Origin: Pseudomonadales bacterium
GTDB lineage: Bacteria; Pseudomonadota; Gammaproteobacteria; Pseudomonadales; Azotimanducaceae
NCBI GenBank assembly: GCA_028279305.1
Contig: JANQOA010000023.1
Span: 1 to 64,000, forward strand
DNA: 64,000 nucleotides
Reading direction: 5' to 3'
The notes below the pieces were generated by a model. It worked only from the letters and a program-made list of their open reading frames with translations. It made no database searches and was not told the origin of the DNA. Of this stretch, positions 43,885-52,356 are shown in pieces (the stretch's first letter is position 1; every line of letters begins with the position of its first letter). The position numbers were made by a program, and so were the translations under genes.

Positions 43885-43971
43885 TTTTCATTTTCCGGAT
43901 CAGCCCGATGGCGCTGGCGCACAAATTACGGATATGCTGGCGGATTAGTTGATAAGCGAGATTGCTGCCCC

Positions 43972-44472
43972 ATGACCCATCCAGCGAAGAACGACAAAGC
44001 CAATCCCTATCTGGACCCCATGCACAGCCTGGGCTATCTGTCCCGTATTAATTTCCGCATGCTGTCTCGTGCCCTGGAACAGTTGACCCTCCCCCATGGG
44101 GTGAGCGCCGGACAGTGGCGCTTGCTGCGCGTGTTGTGGGAAAGCGACAATATTACCCAGCGGGAACTGGCCACCGAAGCCGGCCTGACCGAAGCCACTA
44201 CCACGCTGGCCGTGCGCAGTCTGGTAAATGCCGGCATGGCACGCCGGGTGCGCAGTACAGAAGACAAGCGCAAGTACTACGTTCGGTTAACGCCCAAGGC
44301 TAAACGCCTGCAAGCGAAACTCATTCCGATGATTATCGCGGTGAACGATATCGCGCTTGAAGGCATTGACCCCGAGGAGGTTGCCATCACGCGCAAGGTG
44401 ATGGCGCAGAGCTATGCCAATCTTTGCCGGCACATGGACGAACCATGCAAGGTGTCCAATCCGGCGCCGTGA
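43972..44472 (+). CDS. MarR-family transcriptional regulator
   Basis: A 166-residue regulator. The winged helix is plain: VSAGQWRLLRVLWESDNITQRELA, then GLTEATTTLAVRSLVNAGMARR (the recognition helix and start of the wing, ~75-96) and TEDKRKYYVRLTPKAKRL (wing and dimer helix). The start MTHPAKND has no obvious ribosome site. Divergent from the TonB-receptor gene, so it probably controls that receptor and the DUF3604 gene. Confidence 0.87.
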   Translation: MTHPAKNDKANPYLDPMHSLGYLSRINFRMLSRALEQLTLPHGVSAGQWRLLRVLWESDNITQRELATEAGLTEATTTLAVRSLVNAGMARRVRSTEDKRKYYVRLTPKAKRLQAKLIPMIIAVNDIALEGIDPEEVAITRKVMAQSYANLCRHMDEPCKVSNPAP

Positions 44473-44550
44473 CCACCTATCAAAGTCGCGTCATTTTTGT
44501 ACTGCCGCTGGCTGCACCGTCTCACTCCGGGAAGATAAACTACGACTAAC

Positions 44551-45050
44551 CTACTCCGTTAGCTTTGCAAGCTTTTTAAAGGCAGATTTCGCTTTCCCGC
44601 GAATCCAGCTATCAGGATGCTCTACGTACCCACGGACAGCGTCTAGAACCGAAGGGTCTTTTGTTTTCCCCAACGCTACTAACGTTTCACCAGCAACGGA
44701 ATTGTCGTCGAGCTGAGATAACAGTGCTTTCGAACACCCGGCACGCTCCAACCGTACTAACCCATGTGCAAGCATCATCCTGGCCCCACCATATTCGCGA
44801 TTCAATCCATGTTTACCAGATCCCAAACATCGCGAACGCTGATTCCAATTTGTTTAAGCTCTGCCACCAACGCCTGTTGCTCTTGTCTGATCTTCTGAGC
44901 GTGTTTTGCACTTTCCTCACGGCGCTTCTTGATTAACGCCTTCCCTTCCTCCGTTAACCCACTGGACACAATAGCCTTCTCCAACTTAAGGATTACATGC
45001 AACAGTGGTGCTAATGGTACATCGAATAATCTTTTGGAATGCCGCATCAA
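44551..45050 (-). pseudogene. broken HEAT-repeat protein gene
   Basis: Two overlapping frames on the minus strand look like pieces of one known protein type. The first (45050-44802) ends LKQIGISVRDVWDLVN and then stops; the second (from ~44826) continues with YGGARMMLAHGLVRLERAG and HEAT-like repeats (LLSQLDDNSVAGETLVALGK, then DPSVLDAVRGYVEHPDSWIR) to its end. From memory, related proteins carry about 80 further residues between the WDLVN and GSSRxM-type segments. So an internal deletion with a frameshift probably removed the middle of this gene. Two independent small genes are the alternative. Confidence 0.55.
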
Positions 45051-45070
45051 CCAAGCACGTCTATTGCAAT

Positions 45071-46144
45071 TTATCTGGCACTTACACTTACGCTGGATGC
45101 CGACAGAAAATCCAGGACGATACGGGTGACCTCATCAGGCGCATCCTCAGGGCTGTAGTGGCCTGCGCCTGCCAGAAGATGAACCGGTGCGCTTGGAAAA
45201 AGCTGAGTGAATAGAGGAACAAACTCATCAGCATGCAAGGTCTTGTCCTGCTCACCCCAGATCGCAATAGCAGGCTTGTTCATGATGGCGTTTTTACCGG
45301 CTGCATCGGGTACCTCAAACTGGTGTTTACCTTCGGCAAACCCTTTGGCCCAGCCGATACCGCCAACCGCATGAGCGGGTGTGGGAAATGGCGCTGCATA
45401 GGCTCGAATCCAGGTGTCGGTGGCAATCTCGTTGCGGACAAAACCGTTCAACTTCAGGGTCGAAAGAATGTTGTAGCCCAGGTGTTCCAACACGTTATCC
45501 AGCACACCTTGCTTGTGCGCGTTTGTGATCCACTGAAACCAAGGTGATTTGGCGCCGTTTGCCATCAAGCGCTCAACAAGATCGGGCTGGCCAAACGGCG
45601 TCGGACCATTAACCGATACAATCCGGGCAATGCGGTCAGGATGCCGGGCCGCCAGGCCCATTCCCGTCGGACCGCCAAAATCGTGCATCACCAGGGTGAT
45701 GTTGCGCAGGTCCAGGGCCAGCACAAAAGCCTCGAGGTTATCGATATGATCGCCAAGCCAATAGGTTCGGTTCTGTGGTGCTTCGCTTTTGCCGAACCCC
45801 ATGTGATCCGGCGCGACAACCCGCGCATGCTTTGACCACTCGGAAATCTGATGCCGGTATAGGTACCCCCAGGTGGGTTCACCGTGCAGCAGCAGCAGAA
45901 CTTCGTCGCCTGCGCCTTCGTCTACATAGTGCATCTTGAAACCGGGGGCGCTGGTGTAGTGCGCCTTGAACGGCCAGGTTCCGTCAAAAGTTTCTGCTGC
46001 CGGAACTGCAGTTTTCAGCTTTTCAGCGGGTGCTTCAGCAAAACAAGCTGACGCCCCCAAGGTGAGCGCGAACATCAGGTATTTTGTAACTGTTGCCTTT
46101 GTAACTGTCGCCTTTGTAACTGCCGCCTTTGTCACTGCTGCCAT
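45071..46144 (-). CDS. exported alpha/beta hydrolase, haloalkane-dehalogenase-like
   Basis: A 357-residue protein. Start at ATG 46144, which has GAGGAG nine bases upstream. A signal-type N-terminus includes four five-residue repeats (AAVTK/ATVTK) before the hydrophobic YLMFALTLGASACFA. The hydrolase has HGEPTWGYLYRHQ (oxyanion/halide region), the nucleophile in VMHDFGGPTG, and the histidine in GAGHYSPEDAP near the end. This is the DhlA-like order, but the residue after the nucleophile is F where haloalkane dehalogenases have W, so a different ester or epoxide substrate is possible. Divergent from a LysR gene. Confidence 0.82.
   Translation of the reverse strand: MAAVTKAAVTKATVTKATVTKYLMFALTLGASACFAEAPAEKLKTAVPAAETFDGTWPFKAHYTSAPGFKMHYVDEGAGDEVLLLLHGEPTWGYLYRHQISEWSKHARVVAPDHMGFGKSEAPQNRTYWLGDHIDNLEAFVLALDLRNITLVMHDFGGPTGMGLAARHPDRIARIVSVNGPTPFGQPDLVERLMANGAKSPWFQWITNAHKQGVLDNVLEHLGYNILSTLKLNGFVRNEIATDTWIRAYAAPFPTPAHAVGGIGWAKGFAEGKHQFEVPDAAGKNAIMNKPAIAIWGEQDKTLHADEFVPLFTQLFPSAPVHLLAGAGHYSPEDAPDEVTRIVLDFLSASSVSVSAR
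46083..46142. repeat. four tandem 15-bp repeats in the hydrolase signal region
   Basis: Units of 15 bases, TTTGTAACTGTTGCC (46083), TTTGTAACTGTCGCC, TTTGTAACTGCCGCC and TTTGTCACTGCTGCC (ending 46142), run head to tail. Read on the minus strand each codes for A-A/T-V-T-K. They keep the frame, so a change in copy number would alter the length of the N-terminal positively charged segment without breaking the protein. Confidence 0.95.
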
Positions 46145-46307
46145 AACTCTTCTCCTCACTCGTTATTCAGGACTGCCTGCTTTGCCGAACTGCATCGGCT
46201 GGATGCGTTCGCTGCCGCAGGGGGAGCCAATTTAGACCCGGCAGCTTCTCTGATAAACTGGGTAATATAAAAAACATCTATGCGTATTTCGCAAAGATAG
46301 GAGTTTC

Positions 46308-47231
46308 ATGATGGACAGTTTTGCGGGCATGCGGATATTTGTCCGGGTTGCGGATTCGGGAAGTTTTTCAGCAGCGGCAAGGCACCTCGGAGTTGCCCCG
46401 TCATCGGTGTCGCGTCAAATCAACGACCTCGAAGAGGAATTGGGTACCGTCCTGCTTACGCGCACAACCCGCAAACTGAGTCTTACCGAGGCAGGAGAAA
46501 TCTTTTGTGAGCGGGCGCGCAACATCCTTAACGAAGTGGATGAAGCAAAACTCGCGCTGTCGCAGCTTGGTTCACCCAGCGGCATTCTACGTGTGACGGT
46601 GCCAAGCGGTATCGGCCGCGAGATGGTTGCATCAGCCATTCCCGGTTTTCTGGATCAATACCCTGGAATTAAGGTTGTCATGTCGTTGACCGACCAGATG
46701 GTCGACATTGTCGATGCGGCAATTGATGTTGCGATCAGAGCGGGCCGGCAACAGGATTCAAGTCTCAGGGCACGGAAAATCGGTGAGAGTCAACGGATCG
46801 TTTGTGCCAGCCCCGCATACCTGAAAAGGGCCGGCGTGCCAAAAACACCCGCTGATCTGGAGCACCATAACTGCATCACCTGGCGGGACCATCCCGGACA
46901 TAATATCTGGACTTTTCGTGGACCTGGCGGGATTTCCAAGGTGCGCGCGTCCGGGAGCTTTTTTTCGCAAAATGCCGACGCTTTGGTTGCCGCCAGTGCA
47001 GCCGGTGTGGGGGTTTGCTTGTTGCCCAGCTGGAACATGGGCATTGAACTGAGGCAAAAGCAGCTGCGCGCGGTGCTCGCGGACTATGAAGCCGCGCCGG
47101 CAGCGGTACCCATTTACGCGGTGCACGCGCATCGTCGGCATGTGCCGCCCAAAATCCGCGTCTTTATTGACTATCTGATCGGGCAGTTTGAAGCTGATAC
47201 GTCCGGCGCGCTGACTCGCAACGCGTTTTAA
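46308..47231 (+). CDS. LysR-family transcriptional regulator
   Basis: A 307-residue regulator starting MMDSFAGMRIFVRV; AGGAG lies six bases upstream. The helix-turn-helix is SFSAAARHLGVAPSSVSRQIN (~22-42), followed by LTRTTRKLSLTEAGE, and the substrate-binding domain covers the rest (GILRVTVPSGIGRE, then IVCASPAYLKR). Divergent from the alpha/beta hydrolase gene. TATGCG-TATTT-CGCAAA (46279-46295), an imperfect palindrome, lies just before the start and could be its own site. Confidence 0.92.
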   Translation: MMDSFAGMRIFVRVADSGSFSAAARHLGVAPSSVSRQINDLEEELGTVLLTRTTRKLSLTEAGEIFCERARNILNEVDEAKLALSQLGSPSGILRVTVPSGIGREMVASAIPGFLDQYPGIKVVMSLTDQMVDIVDAAIDVAIRAGRQQDSSLRARKIGESQRIVCASPAYLKRAGVPKTPADLEHHNCITWRDHPGHNIWTFRGPGGISKVRASGSFFSQNADALVAASAAGVGVCLLPSWNMGIELRQKQLRAVLADYEAAPAAVPIYAVHAHRRHVPPKIRVFIDYLIGQFEADTSGALTRNAF

Positions 47232-47264
47232 TCAGATCGCGAACGTGAATGAATCCGGGCCTTA

Positions 47265-48254
47265 TCAGCCACCGGCGGAGAGCGTCAGCACTTCGTTCAA
47301 ATCACTTGTCCCGCTGCCACCCGGGCTGGTAGCACCGCCAACAACATAAATACGCCCCCCGATCATACCCGCACCAAGCCCGTGTCTGGGTGTGGGCATA
47401 TCGGGAAGCGCTTCCCAATGATCGGCGGCCAAGTTATACCGCCATACATTCGGAAACACTTTGGCTTCGGGGGAAAAAATTTCACCGCCAAACACAACGA
47501 GCGATTGGTCTACAACAACACTGGCGGTGCCGGCTTGAGGGAGCGGCATCGGCGCCGCGGTATGCCATGCGTCCGTTTTAGCATCATATATTTCGGTGAC
47601 GGAAAGATTGCCTTGCGCCGTGCGACCACCGGCCACAACAAGCAGGTTATCTATCCAGCCGCCGGTGGCACTGTTCCGCGCAGTGGGTATCGGCGCCAGA
47701 TCCCGCCATGTGTTGCCGTCCCAAGCCCAGTGTAGATGACCTTCGATGTGATCACTCCTGGCAGAATTGGCTTCGCCCTCAGGTTGTTGCCCGGTCACAA
47801 TATGGATCAAATCATTGTGATGGCTCACCACGCCCTCTGCTTGCCTGGTTGGAAGCACCGCAACTTGTATCCATCTATCGTCTTGCAACCGGTAGACTGC
47901 ATCGCGCATGCGCCAGACATGGGAGTACCCGCCATTAAATCCACCCATGCCGTAAAGATTGCCGCCGTCGCTGACCAGTGCAACGTGATGCAGATCTTCG
48001 GGCAGATCGGGAACATCTTCCCAGACATCTTTGCCCGGGTCGTACGCAGCTACTTTGTTGGTGAAGTACGGCACCCCCAGACGTGCGCCGATACCGCCCG
48101 CCACGTAAAGTTTCTGCTGGTGCACAGCGGTGTAAATCTCCTGTACCCGGCGCGGCAAAGGCTCAGCCCGGGTCCAGGTTGCGGTGTTCGCGCGCGCCAA
48201 CCCCCGCAGACCAAAAAGCACTGGGAACAAGTGGATGAGACTACGTCGCTTCAT
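47265..48254 (-). CDS. exported Kelch-repeat protein
   Basis: A 329-residue beta-propeller with several Kelch-type repeats: LYVAGGIGARLG, LYGMGGFNGGYSH, LLVVAGGRTAQG, LVVFGGEIFSPEAK and IYVVGGATSPGG recur about every 50 residues. The N-terminus MKRRSLIHLFPVLFG has a twin-arginine-like start and a hydrophobic stretch, so export is likely. Kelch proteins like this bind or modify carbohydrates (sialic acid-related proteins are one case). It converges on the LysR gene (33 bases). Confidence 0.82.
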   Translation of the reverse strand: MKRRSLIHLFPVLFGLRGLARANTATWTRAEPLPRRVQEIYTAVHQQKLYVAGGIGARLGVPYFTNKVAAYDPGKDVWEDVPDLPEDLHHVALVSDGGNLYGMGGFNGGYSHVWRMRDAVYRLQDDRWIQVAVLPTRQAEGVVSHHNDLIHIVTGQQPEGEANSARSDHIEGHLHWAWDGNTWRDLAPIPTARNSATGGWIDNLLVVAGGRTAQGNLSVTEIYDAKTDAWHTAAPMPLPQAGTASVVVDQSLVVFGGEIFSPEAKVFPNVWRYNLAADHWEALPDMPTPRHGLGAGMIGGRIYVVGGATSPGGSGTSDLNEVLTLSAGG

Positions 48255-48311
48255 CTGATTTTGTGATTGTTACCCGAGAGGCCGGCACGTAGATAGGTCC
48301 GCCTGCTTTAA

Positions 48312-48761
48312 TCAGCGGGCTTGCAGACGGTACAACCAAATTTCTTCAAGACCGTTTGGGTCCCGCTGAAACGTTGAGCGGCTCACCCAAATGGCGGCAA
48401 ACTTAACAATTTCGTCATCATTGTTCACTCGAACTGCGCGCGCAGGGTAGATAATGTTGTTCACTCGAATCCGCACAAGCGGGTTCTGTTCAATATGCTG
48501 CACCCAACTGGTTCTGGTATCACCTGCATAGATGTATAAACGGCCATCCATCTGAACATAGGCCAGGTTAATCGAGTACGGGTCTTGCGGGCGGGTTTCC
48601 AACTGTGCCAGACCGGATTCTTCTGCAAACTCCCAGGGGACGGGTACATCCGCAACCGTGCCGCTCAGCTCCCCACCCGCCATAAAATGAGGCGGGCCAT
48701 CGCAAGCCGAAACCACAAAGCAGCATGCCACTATTGAGAGCAACCTTGTTAACGCGCGCAT
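48312..48761 (-). CDS. small lipoprotein with flavin split-barrel-like domain
   Basis: A 149-residue protein. MRALTRLLSIVACCFVVSACDG is a lipoprotein signal (SAC lipobox). The rest reads YSINLAYVQMDGRLYIYAG, WVQHIEQNPLVRIRVNN and YPARAVRVNND, a pattern of the pyridoxamine-phosphate-oxidase/nitroreductase-like split barrel. Whether it binds a flavin is unclear. It lies 57 bases from the Kelch gene on the same strand, so the two may be expressed together. Confidence 0.65.
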   Translation of the reverse strand: MRALTRLLSIVACCFVVSACDGPPHFMAGGELSGTVADVPVPWEFAEESGLAQLETRPQDPYSINLAYVQMDGRLYIYAGDTRTSWVQHIEQNPLVRIRVNNIIYPARAVRVNNDDEIVKFAAIWVSRSTFQRDPNGLEEIWLYRLQAR

Positions 48762-48818
48762 ATTCAACCGTGTCTGATTCGAAAAACTTAGTCGGACACA
48801 AGGATAACGTAATCGTAT

Positions 48819-50018
48819 TCAACCCTCACCACCGCCAGCTAAACCACCTGGGGAGCACGACTTCAAGGGATTGGCCCGACCCATTCCCGGCCGCGTTGCG
48901 GCATACACGAGTCCAATCGCCGCAATCGCCAGCAGCACGGACGACCATCCCAGCACACGGTAGTTGCCGCCGAGAGCGAGTATGCCCGCACCCAGACCCG
49001 GCGCTATCGCGTTACCGATGGCAATGAAACCGCGCGCGGCGGCGGCAAGCGAGCCCGTGTCATCGAGTTTTGCCGCGAGTCCGAGCAGATAGATTGAGCA
49101 GAATCCAAGCACCGCGCTGGACAACACGATGCCCGCGGTAAAGCCAAAGGCATTTGCGGAGTGAGTAGTGAGCAGCGATGCAACAGCAAGCAGAACAAAG
49201 CCGGCACTCAGCGGCGCGAAATGGCCGAAGCGTGCGCCCATCAGATACGCGGCCACGGGAGCGACAAGCACAATAGCACTGACAAACACCAGGGCCTGCC
49301 CGACCTCAGCAAGGGTCATACCGATGTTGTGGCCGATACGCTCGATAAAATACCAGGGGGTATTCGCGCCCACATCCAACATCAATAGAGCTGCCAGCGT
49401 GCAGATGCCCGCTGCCGACCATGGTGTTCTGATTTGTTGTTTGCCTGTTGACCGGACAGACGTCGCAGGCAAGTGCCGCAACAACGGCGTGGCGGCAAGC
49501 GACAGCACGCCAATCGCCGTAAACGTGGCCGGCAAGCCAAGCTTGGCAAGCGCAGGCGGAATCGCCAGATAAGCGACAATACCAACGGATGCGATGGTGC
49601 CGGCCATCAGGGAGAAGATCTTCTCGGGCTTCTCGGCCCGGGCTGCCACCGCTGTGATCGCGGTAAGCGCCATGCCCTCGCCGATACCCAAAACTGTTCT
49701 GGCCAGCGTGTAGCCCACCGCCGACTCCGTAAGCCCGGTGAGCAGGTTGGTGATGCCGATCACAAGCATACCGAGCATGGCCAGCTTCCTGAGATCGAAG
49801 CGATGGATACTTTGTGCCAGTGCCAGTGACGTCAGCGCCAACGCAGACAGCCTGGTGAAGATGACAAAACCGACCTGCTCTTCGAGCATGCCGTAGCGCT
49901 CCATTACGTTCCCCACCAACAGCGGGACGATGAACAGGGTCAGTTCACCCACCGTCAGCCCAAGGCCCAGGGCAAGCACCGCGCCCGGCGGTTGCCCTGC
50001 AATCCTGAACCGGGTCAC
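48819..50018 (-). CDS. major facilitator superfamily transporter
   Basis: A 399-residue inner-membrane transporter with about twelve hydrophobic segments. It starts at GTG 50018, overlapping the TonB-receptor stop as GTGA. The cytoplasmic loop regions are poor in the classic MFS motifs, but SIHRFDLRKLAMLGMLVIG (after helix 2) and LARTVLGIGEGMALTAITAVAAR (helix 4-5) fit. Linked to the receptor upstream, it would carry the same substrate across the inner membrane. Confidence 0.85.
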   Translation of the reverse strand: MTRFRIAGQPPGAVLALGLGLTVGELTLFIVPLLVGNVMERYGMLEEQVGFVIFTRLSALALTSLALAQSIHRFDLRKLAMLGMLVIGITNLLTGLTESAVGYTLARTVLGIGEGMALTAITAVAARAEKPEKIFSLMAGTIASVGIVAYLAIPPALAKLGLPATFTAIGVLSLAATPLLRHLPATSVRSTGKQQIRTPWSAAGICTLAALLMLDVGANTPWYFIERIGHNIGMTLAEVGQALVFVSAIVLVAPVAAYLMGARFGHFAPLSAGFVLLAVASLLTTHSANAFGFTAGIVLSSAVLGFCSIYLLGLAAKLDDTGSLAAAARGFIAIGNAIAPGLGAGILALGGNYRVLGWSSVLLAIAAIGLVYAATRPGMGRANPLKSCSPGGLAGGGEG

Positions 50019-52198
50019 AGCGCGTAGCTGAGCCGGATTCCCGACCAGCGCGGCCGGCCCCAGATACTGATGTTCGTGTCACCGACGTTGCCGGAAAACG
50101 AAAAGTAATCCTCGTCCGTGACGTTTTCGACAAATAGATCCACAGCGACGCGCGTCGATGGAGATGTCCACCCGGCGCGCAGGTTGACCAGCGTATAAGA
50201 CGCTTGAAATTCGATGGGGTTGTTGACCACGTGGAAGTAGTTGTCATCGACATAATTAAAATCCGCCTGCAGCGAAAACGTGCCGAAGCCGGAGGTAGGC
50301 AACGCGTAACGGACCAGACCGTTGACGGTAAATTCCGGCGCATTCGGCAGCTCGTTTCCGTCTATGGGCAGCCCTCCCACCGTTGTGCCCGGAGAATCGA
50401 TTTCAGTCTGCAGGTAACCGACACCCATCGACAGTAACAGGTTTTCCGACGCCTGCCAGGCCAGGTCGAATTCGGCGCCGTATATGTCCACTTCACCGGC
50501 GCTGATCAACGAAGAGCGCACCTCCCCCGGTAGCAGGGCCAGGGCCTGGAAGTCCTCGTAGTGGCTGCGGAATGCCGTCAGGTTTGCACGCAGACGCTCG
50601 TTGAGCCAACTCCCTTTCATACCGGCCTCCAGCGACAACACGGTTTCTTCCCCGACAGGACTGGCATCGAGACTGAGTATGGCGGCCGAGGAATTGTTGA
50701 ACTGGGCGCTCTTGAAACCCGTCGCGTAGGTGAGATACACCATCACATCTTCCTGCAGCCGGTATTCAACACCCGCGCGGGCTGTTACCTTGCTGGTCGA
50801 TACGGAGTCATTGATGACACCGAGAGTTGGAGCAGACAGTGAATCAGAGAGCTGGTAGTCTTTGTCTTCGTCGGTAAAACGCAGCCCCAGGAACCCTGAC
50901 AGCGAATCATTGAGGGCGTAGTTGACATTGGCGAACAGGGCTTTCGATTCCGTTTCCTGGTTCGACTCCGACTGCAGGCCGAGGGTTGCGCCCAGAAGAT
51001 CGATCAATATGGGCAGGCGTAGGAAGATATCGTCCTTCTTGTCATCGTAGTAGTAGGCACCTACCAGCCAGTCGAGCCTGGTATCAAATGCCCTGCCGGA
51101 CAGACGCAGTTCCTGAGAAAACTGATTGGCATCCAACCCGGAATTAGTGGTGAGAAACGCAACCCCGGTTGCGTCTGCATCTTCTACGTATAGACGCTCC
51201 ACCTCCTCATAAGCGGTCACCGAGACTAGCGACATTTCACCGATCTCCCAGTTAAACGTTACACTGCCGCCAAGCGTATCAATCTCGTTGGTGGCCTGGG
51301 ATTCATCCTGCGCGACGGTTTCGGGATCCAGAGGCTGGCCGGGAACACCGAACGCGTTTGTACACTGCAAAGCGATAACCGCCGCCGGTTCACAAGGCGT
51401 CGGCACCGGGTCCAGCAAAGTCGCGGGATCAAGCAATCCGCGATAGGCATAGCCATGGTTTCTGCCGTCCGTGCGGCTGCCATGGATATTCAGCAACACG
51501 GTGATGGCGTCCGAGAGATCAGCTTGCAACTGTCCGCGCAGCGCCCATACGTCGGTCTGGGTGAGATCCGGCCCGCCGGCGGTATTCTCCTGAAACCCGT
51601 CGTCTCTGTTACTCTTCAGCGAGAGCCGCCCGCGCACATGCTCTCCCATCGGTACGTTGACCATCCCCTCGAAAATGCGCTGGCCGTAGGAACCGGCCTG
51701 AAAGCTGGCAGACAGCTCAAACTCGTCTGCGGGTTTGTTGGATATGACGTGGACCAGGCCGCCGGTGGTGTTGCGGCCGAACAGGATCCCCTGAGGCCCC
51801 CGCATCACCTCGACCCTCTCCGCGTCGAAAAACTGAGCGAATTGTCCCGCAGCCGTGCCGTAGTAAACCTCGTCTACGTAAAAACCGACGGGCGCTTCAT
51901 TGGCATTGGTGAAATCGAAGAGCTGCACGCCCCGGATAGAGAAGGTGGGAATTCCGGTTCCGGGATCGGTATAGCTGACATTGGGTACCTGGGCGGCCAG
52001 CATCGGTCCATATTCGAAGTTGAAGGTGTCGATCGCATCCTCTCCGAAAGCGCTCATGGCGATCGGCACGTCCTGGATCGACTCGGCGCGTTTTTGCGCG
52101 GTCACGACTATCTCTTCGATGGTTGCGGTGTGCCCAATTTGCGTCAGCAGCAAAAAAGCGGCGGTGGCAAACAGACGCCCAACAGCATTCGTGCACAT
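50015..52198 (-). CDS. TonB-dependent outer-membrane receptor
   Basis: A 727-residue receptor. The ATG at 52198 (GGGGAG eight bases upstream) gives a normal signal peptide (MCTNAVGRLFATAAFLLL); the 50 codons before it are not needed. TIEEIVVTAQKRAESIQD is the TonB-box region and VEVMRGPQGILFGRNTTGG the plug core. The barrel ends WSGIRLSYAL. It is divergent from the hydrolase/Rieske genes, with an inverted repeat between them, and translationally coupled to an MFS gene. Confidence 0.93.
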   Translation of the reverse strand: MCTNAVGRLFATAAFLLLTQIGHTATIEEIVVTAQKRAESIQDVPIAMSAFGEDAIDTFNFEYGPMLAAQVPNVSYTDPGTGIPTFSIRGVQLFDFTNANEAPVGFYVDEVYYGTAAGQFAQFFDAERVEVMRGPQGILFGRNTTGGLVHVISNKPADEFELSASFQAGSYGQRIFEGMVNVPMGEHVRGRLSLKSNRDDGFQENTAGGPDLTQTDVWALRGQLQADLSDAITVLLNIHGSRTDGRNHGYAYRGLLDPATLLDPVPTPCEPAAVIALQCTNAFGVPGQPLDPETVAQDESQATNEIDTLGGSVTFNWEIGEMSLVSVTAYEEVERLYVEDADATGVAFLTTNSGLDANQFSQELRLSGRAFDTRLDWLVGAYYYDDKKDDIFLRLPILIDLLGATLGLQSESNQETESKALFANVNYALNDSLSGFLGLRFTDEDKDYQLSDSLSAPTLGVINDSVSTSKVTARAGVEYRLQEDVMVYLTYATGFKSAQFNNSSAAILSLDASPVGEETVLSLEAGMKGSWLNERLRANLTAFRSHYEDFQALALLPGEVRSSLISAGEVDIYGAEFDLAWQASENLLLSMGVGYLQTEIDSPGTTVGGLPIDGNELPNAPEFTVNGLVRYALPTSGFGTFSLQADFNYVDDNYFHVVNNPIEFQASYTLVNLRAGWTSPSTRVAVDLFVENVTDEDYFSFSGNVGDTNISIWGRPRWSGIRLSYAL

Positions 52199-52277
52199 GG
52201 ATAATCTCCCCAGTGGATGTCGACGAGGGAGTGTCTGTCTCAACGCGTGCGTTTGAAATCCAAATTCCGTGAAACTC

Positions 52278-52297
52278 AGTTCAGACTTGGCTGAACT
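52278..52297. promoter_or_regulatory. AGTTCAG-N6-CTGAACT inverted repeat between receptor and Rieske operon
   Basis: AGTTCAG (52278-52284) and CTGAACT (52291-52297) are exact reverse complements, separated by ACTTGG. They lie 80 bases before the receptor start and 60 bases before the hydrolase start, between divergent promoters. It is the best candidate operator for this catabolic region; the LysR gene at 55603 is the nearest candidate regulator. Confidence 0.5.
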
Positions 52298-52356
52298 AAA
52301 CTTGCGGCGGGCTGTAGCAGAATTGTGGCCTCGCAATAAGCAAGCCACAGCCGCAA

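Noticed and set aside
45071..46144. Naming the gene as haloalkane dehalogenase
   Set aside because: The tryptophan that binds halide is replaced by phenylalanine and the protein seems exported, so only the wider family is called.
46279..46295. TATGCG-TATTT-CGCAAA as a LysR site
   Set aside because: It overlaps the region just before the ribosome site and does not fit T-N11-A well; kept only as a remark in the gene entry.
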